Source of the DNA: Legionella gresilensis
Lineage (GTDB): Bacteria; Pseudomonadota; Gammaproteobacteria; Legionellales; Legionellaceae
Reading direction: 5' to 3'
NCBI RefSeq assembly: GCF_900639865.1
Contig: NZ_CAAAHX010000007.1
Span: 149,251 to 213,250, forward strand
Length of the DNA stretch: 64,000 bases
Shown here in pieces: positions 44,487 to 51,864 of the stretch. The notes beneath the pieces are model-generated. The model was given only the letters and a program-made list of their open reading frames with translations. It was not told the origin of the DNA and made no database searches. Positions within the stretch are counted from its first letter, which is position 1; each line of letters begins with the position of its first letter. The translations under genes were made by a program, and so were the position numbers.

Positions 44487-45131
44487 TTAAATCTTATCAT
44501 AAGCTAGGCTAGCTTTTTCCAATGCATCCATGTCAGCACTACATATTTGAGTTTTAAGTGCATTAAATTTCTCCTCCGACCATGTATAAATAGCTAATTT
44601 AAGCAATCGCTCAATTGTTTTATCATCAAAACGTTTGCGAATAACTTTAGCAGGGTTTCCGGCAACAATACAATACGGAGCAACATTTTTGGTAACTACA
44701 GCATTAGCACCAATAATGGCACCTTCGCCAATGGTTATACCAGGCATAATCATGGAGCGCATACCAAGCCAAGCACCATCATGAATAATAGTATCCCCTT
44801 TAGCCTTATAAGCTTGCACACTATACTCTGGAAATGGATAAAGACTAAACCAATCTGCACGATGGGTATGATTTCCGCCTAGCATAATAATGACTTCAGC
44901 AGCAATGCATACATAATCTCCAATATATAATTGATCAATAGACCACTGTGGCTGCCAATTTTTTAAACTATACTCATCACCGTAAAGATACCTAACGACT
45001 GTTTCTTCAAAACTACCCGTCCAGGCATCACTGTAATAACTGTGAGTTCCCTTAATATGTATATTTGGGTTTTTGACAACTTCATGTAAGTACTCTATTT
45101 TAGACCAATGTTTATTTCGCGTATCGCTCAT
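44487..45131 (-). CDS. xenobiotic acetyltransferase of the Vat/CatB hexapeptide family
   Basis: This protein, 214 aa from the ATG at 45131 (a TTG at 45137 is an alternative), has the left-handed beta-helix marks of the XAT group: IGDYVCIAAEVIIMLGGNHT, then HRADWFSLYPFP with the catalytic-type His, and later hexapeptides IIHDGAWLGMRSMIMPGITI and IGEGAIIGANAVVTKNVAPY, then VAGNPAKVI. These trimeric enzymes acetylate hydroxyl groups of drugs such as streptogramin A or chloramphenicol, or of sugars. The G-N-H-x-H-R-x-D-W motif is characteristic of the drug-modifying branch, but the true substrate is unknown. Cytoplasmic and monocistronic. Confidence 0.9.
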   Translation of the reverse strand: MSDTRNKHWSKIEYLHEVVKNPNIHIKGTHSYYSDAWTGSFEETVVRYLYGDEYSLKNWQPQWSIDQLYIGDYVCIAAEVIIMLGGNHTHRADWFSLYPFPEYSVQAYKAKGDTIIHDGAWLGMRSMIMPGITIGEGAIIGANAVVTKNVAPYCIVAGNPAKVIRKRFDDKTIERLLKLAIYTWSEEKFNALKTQICSADMDALEKASLAYDKI

Positions 45132-45288
45132 ATTCAATTATCAAGAAAATTTTTAGCCAATTATATATGCTTTACTAAAAGACATGTAGCTTTAATGTAA
45201 ATCATAATGAAATAAATAATCAGTTAAGGCAGCATGGCAATGAAATTTAAATCATTAAAAGAAATTAAATCAGCTAGGGTAGAAAATT

Positions 45289-45684
45289 ATGAATAATATA
45301 GATCTTTTTTTGCAATCGAAAGCATATGGAGTCGTAGGTGCTTCTAGCAATCGAACCAAATATGGTAATAAAGTATTGCGCTGTTATATGCAGCATAATC
45401 TGCAAGTCTATCCAATTAACCCTCGTGAAAGTATTGTTGAAGGTTTATCTACTGTAGCTTCAGTTGCAGATTTGCCAGCAAGTGTAGAAAGCATTTCGAT
45501 TATTACACCACCTACAGTAACTGATAAAGTGGTGGAAGAAGCATTAGAAGTAGGCATTAAAAATATTTGGATGCAACCTGGCGCTGAGAGTAGTTATTCA
45601 ATTGATCGTTGTGAGAAAGCAGGAGTCAATATTATTGCAGGCGGTGCCTGTATTCTAGTTGTTTTAGGTTTTAATGATTACTAG
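45289..45684 (+). CDS. CoA-binding domain protein (YccU-like)
   Basis: This 131-aa protein is a single Rossmann-type CoA-binding domain (CoA_binding_2). It has YGVVGASSNRTKYGNKVLRC with the G-A-S-x-x-x-x-K-x-G-N nucleotide loop, VYPINPRESIVEGL, SISIITPPTV, IKNIWMQPGAES and a C-terminal Cys segment (GGACILVV). Related small proteins bind CoA or modify protein sulfur; the role is not established. It is transcribed alone and converges on the MltA-like gene. Confidence 0.88.
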   Translation: MNNIDLFLQSKAYGVVGASSNRTKYGNKVLRCYMQHNLQVYPINPRESIVEGLSTVASVADLPASVESISIITPPTVTDKVVEEALEVGIKNIWMQPGAESSYSIDRCEKAGVNIIAGGACILVVLGFNDY

Positions 45685-45694
45685 TTTATAAAAC

Positions 45695-45760
45695 AAAGCT
45701 GAAGTAGGTGTTATAATAATATAATATCTTTTAACGTTTATAAGCCTTAACTTCAGCTTT
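45695..45760. terminator. long imperfect hairpin between convergent genes
   Basis: AAAGCTGAAGT (45695-45705) is repeated inversely as ACTTCAGCTTT (45750-45760). Inside, AGGTGTTATA and TTATAAGCCT pair partly, and the left side is T-rich on the minus strand. This fits a bidirectional terminator for the CoA-binding and MltA-like genes. Confidence 0.5.
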
Positions 45761-45770
45761 TAAATTTAAT

Positions 45771-46847
45771 TTAAGCTTTTTTACTGTCATCTTTTAAAAC
45801 TAGGAAATAGGCAGCAACATAATTTGGAATATTTCTAGTAGCTTGATTATACGCTTCCTTACTTGAATAGGTGCCTGCGAGAAAGTCAACTTGGTATAAG
45901 TTATCTGCAAAAGCGCCGCCTGTATCAGCTAAAATTCCGGCTCGAGAAATTATTTGGCCAGTTCTGTTTTGATACTGTATCATCAATAATTTACCAAGCC
46001 CTAACTGCTTAAGATCAGCGGCAAAGGTCACTTCTGGATTGATACTGATTTTATAATCAGCATCTTTGCCATAACCTTGAACGCCTTGTACCGATTTAAA
46101 ATACCAAAAACGCTCTTGTTGAGTAGGCTTTTTCAAAGAATCATAAGCAATATTGTTATTACGATGTACATTAAAAATCTTTTTGTAGTGGCCAAAATCG
46201 GCAATAATAGTACCTTGCATTAATGCCGCTTCTAAATCGTCCCGGCTTACATAAGCTAAGGCGGAAACATTTTTATTTGTTAAGGCGCCTTTTAATATAG
46301 CTTGTTTGCCAAACTGAAAACGAGTTAACTCAGGTTTGCGATTAGCTTCTTCTAGGGTTAAATTTTGTTCATCATCCGGTAATGCATACAAAGCAAACGA
46401 TTTATTTTCTATAGGTTTTTCAGCTGCTTTAGCAAGATGAACATAATATTTAGTCATTAAAATTTGATCAGTTGGTAAATTCTTAAGTAAGGGTTTAGCA
46501 GTCGCTAATGGTTTTGCTTGTGTTTTATCAGGATACCAACGGATAAATTCAAAATGCTTCTGTATAAAATTAGGATTATTTAATTCGTTTTGATGTGCAC
46601 AAACAAATCTTAATGTCATTTTAATTCTATCAAGAGGTATTTGTATCGCTTTACCTGGATGAATAACATCAGGGTCATAGTCTGCTCCTTTATCAAGATA
46701 AGCGAGTGTTTCTTTTGCTGTAGCGCATAATGCTTGTGTATTGAACTCATAGCGGTCATCAACAATAGGATCGGCTAGCTTAAACTGCGGCGCTGCATAG
46801 GTTGCTTTTAGTATTACTAAAGTCAAAAATAAAGTTTTTTTAATCAT
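45771..46847 (-). CDS. MltA-like (3D domain) lytic transglycosylase
   Basis: This 358-aa protein has a signal peptide (residues 1-18, ending TYA). The C-terminal part is the 3D domain with LGKLLMIQYQ, IISRAGILADTGGAFADNLY and QVDFLAGTY; the D-T-G-G-A context holds the catalytic aspartate in MltA. The middle (TRFQFGKQAILKGALTNKN) and EDLEAALMQGT-like strands fit an MltA domain but lack parts of the E. coli motifs, so it could be a divergent relative. It would cleave peptidoglycan in the periplasm. There is no lipobox, so it is probably soluble. Confidence 0.75.
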   Translation of the reverse strand: MIKKTLFLTLVILKATYAAPQFKLADPIVDDRYEFNTQALCATAKETLAYLDKGADYDPDVIHPGKAIQIPLDRIKMTLRFVCAHQNELNNPNFIQKHFEFIRWYPDKTQAKPLATAKPLLKNLPTDQILMTKYYVHLAKAAEKPIENKSFALYALPDDEQNLTLEEANRKPELTRFQFGKQAILKGALTNKNVSALAYVSRDDLEAALMQGTIIADFGHYKKIFNVHRNNNIAYDSLKKPTQQERFWYFKSVQGVQGYGKDADYKISINPEVTFAADLKQLGLGKLLMIQYQNRTGQIISRAGILADTGGAFADNLYQVDFLAGTYSSKEAYNQATRNIPNYVAAYFLVLKDDSKKA

Positions 46848-46869
46848 GAGGAGACGATTATCTTAGTTG

Positions 46870-47343
46870 TTATTGGATTAATTTTATTGTCATAACTGTT
46901 ACGGGATGTTCGTTATATTTATCCGTACCTATAATATGCCAGCCTAAATGCTCGTAGTATTTTGGAATTGTTTTATCAAATGCAAATAAGTAAAGCTCTT
47001 TAAAGCCCAATTTTTTTGCTTTCTCTTTAGTAGATTCAATTAATTGTTCACCAATCCCTTGATTTTGATAATCAGCGTGCACTGCTAAAGACCCTAACCA
47101 AGGCATTAAATCGGGTCGAATGCCATCATTTATACGCAGAGAACACATTCCCACAGGTTCATCATGGTAGAAAGCAACAAGCGTAAGTGGCAGGGTATCT
47201 TCATTTAAATGTGACTCAAAACGCTGTTTAACAACATCAATAGGTGTATTAGGCATCCAAATTTTACCAAGAGCGGTATACCAAAGTTGGGCCAATGCTG
47301 AAATTGAGTTTTGCTGTTCTTTCAAAAGCTTAATAGTTATCAT
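46870..47343 (-). CDS. GNAT family N-acetyltransferase
   Basis: This 157-aa protein has the standard GNAT core: MCSLRINDG, LGSLAVHADYQNQGIGEQLI (Q-x-x-G-x-G/A) and KYYEHLGWHIIG (Y-x-x-x-G-W/F). The ATG at 47343 is used; the TTG at 47346 is less likely. Substrate unknown. It lies upstream of the MltA-like gene on the same strand with a 22-base gap, suggesting a two-gene operon. Confidence 0.88.
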   Translation of the reverse strand: MITIKLLKEQQNSISALAQLWYTALGKIWMPNTPIDVVKQRFESHLNEDTLPLTLVAFYHDEPVGMCSLRINDGIRPDLMPWLGSLAVHADYQNQGIGEQLIESTKEKAKKLGFKELYLFAFDKTIPKYYEHLGWHIIGTDKYNEHPVTVMTIKLIQ

Positions 47344-47610
47344 CAAAGCTATCAGGCATGAGGGAAATAATTAATTTAAATTATTCTATTTTATTGTTAC
47401 AAACAAATAAATAATTTATAAAAAATATATTAATGAGTTAAGGAAGTTAATATCTTAATTTTAACATTAAATGATTACTCTTAACTACATTATTATCCTT
47501 ATAGCTAAATAGTATAATTTACCTTTATTTAAGTCGTGTAAGTTTCTATACCTAAATGTTTGAAATTTGATCTATAATTTAAGAGTATAATTTAAGTTGT
47601 GAGGTGTGTT

Positions 47611-47799
47611 ATGAGCATTCGCAAGCAGTCTAACCTTGTTAAAGATAGTGATATAAAAGAAAAAAATAATAATTTAACGGATGCTGATTTAGAAAATATA
47701 TCTGGCGGTAGAAAGGTAGCTGATGCAAAAGCCGAGAGGCGACTAATAGATAGAGATACAAGAGCGCCCAAAGGTTATCGTGACAGATATGAGAGATAG
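47611..47799 (+). CDS. double-glycine leader peptide, probable exported bacteriocin-like precursor
   Basis: The ATG at 47611 follows GAGG by 6 bases and gives 62 aa. Residues 1-33 are a leader with the canonical LTDADLENISGG processing motif (L-x-D-x-x-L-x-x-I-x-G-G), cut after G33 by C39 peptidases. The predicted mature part (34-62) is 29 residues, strongly basic (8 Arg, 3 Lys against 6 acidic; net about +5), with Asp, Ala and two Tyr but no Cys, Ser-rich or Thr-rich block. The C39 exporter genes follow at 49687 after a terminator. Two TATAAT boxes (47573-47578, 47586-47591) lie upstream. No modification enzyme is nearby, so it may be an unmodified peptide. The activity is unknown. Confidence 0.75.
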   Translation: MSIRKQSNLVKDSDIKEKNNNLTDADLENISGGRKVADAKAERRLIDRDTRAPKGYRDRYER

Positions 47800-47893
47800 A
47801 AGGGAAGGTTCATAAGTAGATAGAGTACAGCTCGTAAAGTAAACCAAAATCCTAGCGTACTCGATGGATATAAAATAAGGACTGATTTATATG

Positions 47894-47921
47894 AATAGGT
47901 TAAGGATAACCTATTATTTTT
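47894..47921 (+). terminator. terminator between the peptide gene and the export genes
   Basis: AATAGGTTA (47894-47902) and TAACCTATT (47907-47915) form a perfect 9-bp stem with an AGGA loop, followed by ATTTTT. It should reduce read-through from the precursor gene into the export genes, giving more peptide mRNA than transporter mRNA. Confidence 0.7.
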
Positions 47922-47947
47922 AACTATACTTTATAGTAGGTTAAACG

Positions 47948-48418
47948 GTGGAAATATTTGTGAACGCACCAGAAAAAGAAATGGACGCCTTAAAAATTCT
48001 TCAAATTTCTCCCTTATTTTCTAAATTAAGAAAAGCCATTTTATGGCGCATTGCCAGCCTTGCACAAAAGCAGACTTTTGCCCAAGGTGAATATTTAATT
48101 AAACAAGGTGAGCAAGGTGATAAATGCTTTATCATTAGTAAAGGCTCAGTAGAAGTATTTTATGAATCCAATAATAAATGTATTTCTATTGCTAAAGTAG
48201 GGCAGGGTGAAATACTAGGAGAGTTAGCTATTATTGATAGCTTACCTCGCTCTGCTAGTGCAGTTGCGCTTTTACCAACCGAGGCATTAGTTATTACTCA
48301 GTGGGATTTCAAAGCTCAATTACAAGCATATCCAGAAATTGCTCTCGAGTTATTACCTTTGCTTGCACAACGGCTAAGACAAACCCAAAATCAATTAATT
48401 AAAGATAAGCATGGCTAA
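47948..48418 (+). CDS. single cyclic-nucleotide-binding domain protein
   Basis: From the GTG at 47948 (AGG upstream) the product is 156 aa. It is almost entirely one CAP_ED/CNB domain: LFSKLRKAILWRIASLAQ, EYLIKQGEQGDKCFIISKG, and the phosphate-binding cassette GEILGELAIIDSLPRSASAV. There is no DNA-binding HTH, enzyme or membrane domain. It overlaps the HlyD-family start by 8 bases, so it is translationally coupled to the exporter. It may gate export in response to cAMP or act as a scaffold, but that is a guess. Some NHLM-type exporters carry such domains. Confidence 0.85.
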   Translation: MEIFVNAPEKEMDALKILQISPLFSKLRKAILWRIASLAQKQTFAQGEYLIKQGEQGDKCFIISKGSVEVFYESNNKCISIAKVGQGEILGELAIIDSLPRSASAVALLPTEALVITQWDFKAQLQAYPEIALELLPLLAQRLRQTQNQLIKDKHG

Positions 48419-49658
48419 GAAAAAGGGCATTGTTTTTCGTAAAAAAGCACTGGAGCAAATTAATCGTCCTACATTAAATGAAGACGTAATCCAGGTTATT
48501 ACGCCAAAATATTGGTTATTGTTTTTCGTTTTTTTTCTTATTATTGGTGTGTTTTTTATTTGGTTAATCAAAGGCACTTTATTTATTCGAGTAGAGGGAA
48601 AAGGAGTATTAATGGCTGTTAGTAGCGATGTTGTTACCGTACAGGCTCCAACAGTAGACGGAAAAATAAAAGATGTTTATATAAAGCCAGGTGATCAAAT
48701 AAGCAAAGGCAGCAAACTGGTTTCTTATACGAATGAAGTTACTTTAGAATTAAACACTAGCCAACAATTTTTAACTAAATTACAAGCCGAGCAGAAAAAC
48801 TTAAATGCTCGCTCAAAGCAAATTGTTTCTACGTTAGAACAAAATCAAAATGATCAAATTATTAAAATTAATGATAGTTTAAATGCAGCACGGCAAAAGC
48901 TTAAGCAATTACAAATCATGCTTGACTTAAAGGAAAAAGCATTAAAAAAAGGGATTATTGATTTACCTAATGTGACAGAAACTCGAGTTGAATATTATCG
49001 ATTACTTCAAGAAATTAATTCACATGAAGCTGATTTAATTTCTCAAAAAGCTAATTTAATTGAGCTAAAAGATAAATGGCTTGAACGTGAGCGTGAACTT
49101 GCTTTAAATGTACTTAAAGCTGAAGAACAAGTTGCACTTTTAAAACAGAAATTACAAGAATCTCAGGTTATTACAAGTCCAGTAAATGGCATTGTTGCTG
49201 AGGTCAGAGTAAGACCAGGGGATTATACAAAAGCAGGAGAAGCTTTGTTAAGCATCATCCCAAAAGTGCTGGATTTATATGCTTTAGTTTTCGTACCAGC
49301 TCGCAAAGGTAAATTGTTAAAACCTGGTATGAGTGCCCAAATCACGCCTACTATTATTAATAAATTGGAATATGGTACTATTAAAGGCCATGTGCAAAGC
49401 ATCTCCCTTTTGCCTGTGACCCAAGAAAGTATGATGGCTGTATTAAAAAATCAACAACTCGTTTCATCTTTTTTAAGTCAAGAACCTTTAATGTCTGTTA
49501 AAATACTCATGAATAGGGATGTGCACACACCAAGTGGCTTTCAGTGGACAAGCCGTTTAGGACCTAATATTCAATTAACTCAAGGGACGCTTATTGAGGT
49601 TATGATTAATATAGAAACTAAACGTCCTATTGATTTGCTTATTAACTTCTACAATTAA
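48411..49658 (+). CDS. HlyD-family adaptor of NHLM-type bacteriocin export system
   Basis: This 415-aa protein matches the NHLM micro HlyD family in length and pattern. It has an N-terminal VFRKKALEQINRPTLNEDVI, one membrane segment at about 34-54, then IRVEGKGVLMAVSSDVVTVQ (first lipoyl half), a coiled coil (about 110-245), SPVNGIVAEVRVRPGDYTKA (second half) and a beta-barrel C-terminus. It would bridge the inner-membrane ABC transporters to the cell exterior. The start overlaps the CNB gene; the stop lies 28 bases before the chosen start of the peptidase transporter. Confidence 0.9.
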   Translation: MAKKKGIVFRKKALEQINRPTLNEDVIQVITPKYWLLFFVFFLIIGVFFIWLIKGTLFIRVEGKGVLMAVSSDVVTVQAPTVDGKIKDVYIKPGDQISKGSKLVSYTNEVTLELNTSQQFLTKLQAEQKNLNARSKQIVSTLEQNQNDQIIKINDSLNAARQKLKQLQIMLDLKEKALKKGIIDLPNVTETRVEYYRLLQEINSHEADLISQKANLIELKDKWLERERELALNVLKAEEQVALLKQKLQESQVITSPVNGIVAEVRVRPGDYTKAGEALLSIIPKVLDLYALVFVPARKGKLLKPGMSAQITPTIINKLEYGTIKGHVQSISLLPVTQESMMAVLKNQQLVSSFLSQEPLMSVKILMNRDVHTPSGFQWTSRLGPNIQLTQGTLIEVMINIETKRPIDLLINFYN

Positions 49659-49686
49659 TAGTAACGCCATCTATAATTATTTTATT

Positions 49687-51864
49687 ATGGAAATTAAGCG
49701 CCCTATACAGAAGCGAGTAAAAACACCAACGATTTTACAAATGGAAGCGACCGAATGTGGCGCAGCGTCGTTAGCTATTATCCTTGCTTTCTATGGGAAG
49801 TATGTTACTGCTGAAGAATTAAGGTATGCTTGTGGTGTCTCTCGAGATGGCACAAAAGCCATTAATATCGTAAAAGCTGCACGAAATTATGGTATGGAAG
49901 CATATGGGGCTAATCTTGAAATAGAAGAATTAAAAGAAAAGAAAGTACCGTTTATTGTCTACTGGAGCTTTAACCATTTTCTAGTCGTTGAAGGTTTTTC
50001 AAAGAAAAGAGTTTATATAAACGATCCTGCTACTGGCCCCCGTAATATCAGTTGGGATGAGTTTGAGAGAGAATATACTGGTGTTATTTTAGTTTTAACC
50101 CCAGGTGCTTCTTTTAAAAAGGGTGGTAAGCCTGAGTTTTCTATTCGAAAGTTTCTTTTTACTAGATTAAGACAAAATTATACTGCTTTATTTTTCATTA
50201 TTTTAGTTACAGCCCTTTTAATTGTTCCTAATATTGCTATTCCTATTTTTACTAAAGCTTTTATTGATTATTTACTTATTGATAATCAGAAAAGTTTAAT
50301 TAGTTTTGTCTTATTTGGCCTATTATTTACTACACTCATGACGGTTTTATTAACGTGGCTACAGTTAAAGTTTCTTAATCACTTAAATATTAAATTAGAT
50401 GCGATGAATTCAGTAAACTTTTTCTGGCGTCTACTCCATATCCCTATTAATTTTTTTCAACAACGATCTAATGGAGAAATTGTTGAACGAAGCATGATTA
50501 ATGAAAGAATCGCCGCGATTATAGCCAAAGATTTACCTGAGCTTGTTGTAAATACTTTAAAAGTCATTAGCTTTGGCTTGGTAATATTCATTTTAAGTTG
50601 GCAAATTTGGTTGGTATTATTGCTATTAGTTCTTTTAAATATAAGTGTCTTAATTATTAGTCGACGCAAGTTAATCGATCTGGGCCGTAAATATGCAGGT
50701 GATAGAGGAAAATTAGAAGGAATAGAGGCTAATGGGATTCAAATTATTGAAACATTAAAAATTTCTGCTTTAGAGCAATATTTTTTTAATCGCTGGGCTT
50801 CTTTCTATACAAAATTTTTAACAGCTGAGCATAAACTTTTACTAACAAAAATTATAACCTCAGCTATTCCTAGTTTTTTTAATTTAATAGCAAGTTTATC
50901 TATTATTTTTCTAGGTGCTTTTTTCGTTATAAGAGGCGAGTTAACTATAGGATCAATTATAGCAATTCAAGCATTAACACTTAATTTTCTTACACCACTT
51001 GATGCAATTACCAACTTTTTTAGTAATCTATTTCAAATAAAGGGCGATATGATTCGTTTAAAAGATATTGTTGATACGCGAATCGATCCACTTTTTAAAT
51101 TAAGTCAATTTAATGCAGACCTTTTACAAAAAGACATAAATCCTATCTTAAAAATTAATCAACTATCTTTTAGTTATTCTCCTCTTGAACCACCTGTTAT
51201 CGATTCATTATCTATGGCGATAAAGCAAGGAGAACAGGTAGCTATAGTCGGCCCTAGTGGTAGTGGTAAATCAAGCCTTGCTAAGTTAGTTTGTGGTTTA
51301 AATACACCTTTATCAGGAGAGATTTTATTTAAAGGCATTCCTTATAAGGAGCTTAATCGCAACTTATTAAGTAAGTTTATTACTTATGTGGATCAAAATG
51401 TTTTTCTTTTTTCAGGAAGTGTACGTGACAATCTTTCGTATTGGGATAATAAATTTACAGATAAAGAATTATTTGCTGTTTTAGAACAGGTATATTTAGA
51501 TAAAGATCTCTTATTAAGGGGTGGGTTAAATCTTAAATTACTTGAAGGTGGCGTGAATTTAAGCGGTGGCCAGCGGCAACGTTTAGAGTTAGCAAGAGCT
51601 TTACTATTAAAGCCACAATTACTTATTTTAGATGAAGCAACTTCGGCCATGGATTCTCTTCTTGAATCGGCAATTTATGAAAATTTGCGCAAAATTAATT
51701 GTACTTTAGTCATTATTGCTCATCGTTTAAGCGCTGTATTTGCTTGCGATCATATTTATGTTGTCAATGAAGGACAAATTATCCAGCATGGTACACATAA
51801 GAAATTAATAACTAAGCCCGGTTTATATAAAGAATTAGTGGAGAATGAAAAATATGAGTTATGA
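49687..51864 (+). CDS. NHLM/NHLP-type export ABC transporter, C39 peptidase/permease/ATPase
   Basis: Using the ATG at 49687 (an upstream frame to 49630 overlaps HlyD and is less likely) the product is 725 aa. Residues 1-150 are a C39 peptidase domain with an intact triad: C24 in LQMEATECGAASLAII, H97 in NHFLVVEGF and D113 in YINDPATGPR. The family cuts leaders after Gly-Gly. A six-helix permease follows (about 165-445), then an ATPase with GPSGSGKSS (Walker A), LSGGQRQRLELARAL (signature) and LLILDEATSAMD (Walker B). It matches NHLM micro ABC1 almost motif for motif. It is probably the enzyme that matures the 62-aa precursor upstream. Confidence 0.93.
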   Translation: MEIKRPIQKRVKTPTILQMEATECGAASLAIILAFYGKYVTAEELRYACGVSRDGTKAINIVKAARNYGMEAYGANLEIEELKEKKVPFIVYWSFNHFLVVEGFSKKRVYINDPATGPRNISWDEFEREYTGVILVLTPGASFKKGGKPEFSIRKFLFTRLRQNYTALFFIILVTALLIVPNIAIPIFTKAFIDYLLIDNQKSLISFVLFGLLFTTLMTVLLTWLQLKFLNHLNIKLDAMNSVNFFWRLLHIPINFFQQRSNGEIVERSMINERIAAIIAKDLPELVVNTLKVISFGLVIFILSWQIWLVLLLLVLLNISVLIISRRKLIDLGRKYAGDRGKLEGIEANGIQIIETLKISALEQYFFNRWASFYTKFLTAEHKLLLTKIITSAIPSFFNLIASLSIIFLGAFFVIRGELTIGSIIAIQALTLNFLTPLDAITNFFSNLFQIKGDMIRLKDIVDTRIDPLFKLSQFNADLLQKDINPILKINQLSFSYSPLEPPVIDSLSMAIKQGEQVAIVGPSGSGKSSLAKLVCGLNTPLSGEILFKGIPYKELNRNLLSKFITYVDQNVFLFSGSVRDNLSYWDNKFTDKELFAVLEQVYLDKDLLLRGGLNLKLLEGGVNLSGGQRQRLELARALLLKPQLLILDEATSAMDSLLESAIYENLRKINCTLVIIAHRLSAVFACDHIYVVNEGQIIQHGTHKKLITKPGLYKELVENEKYEL

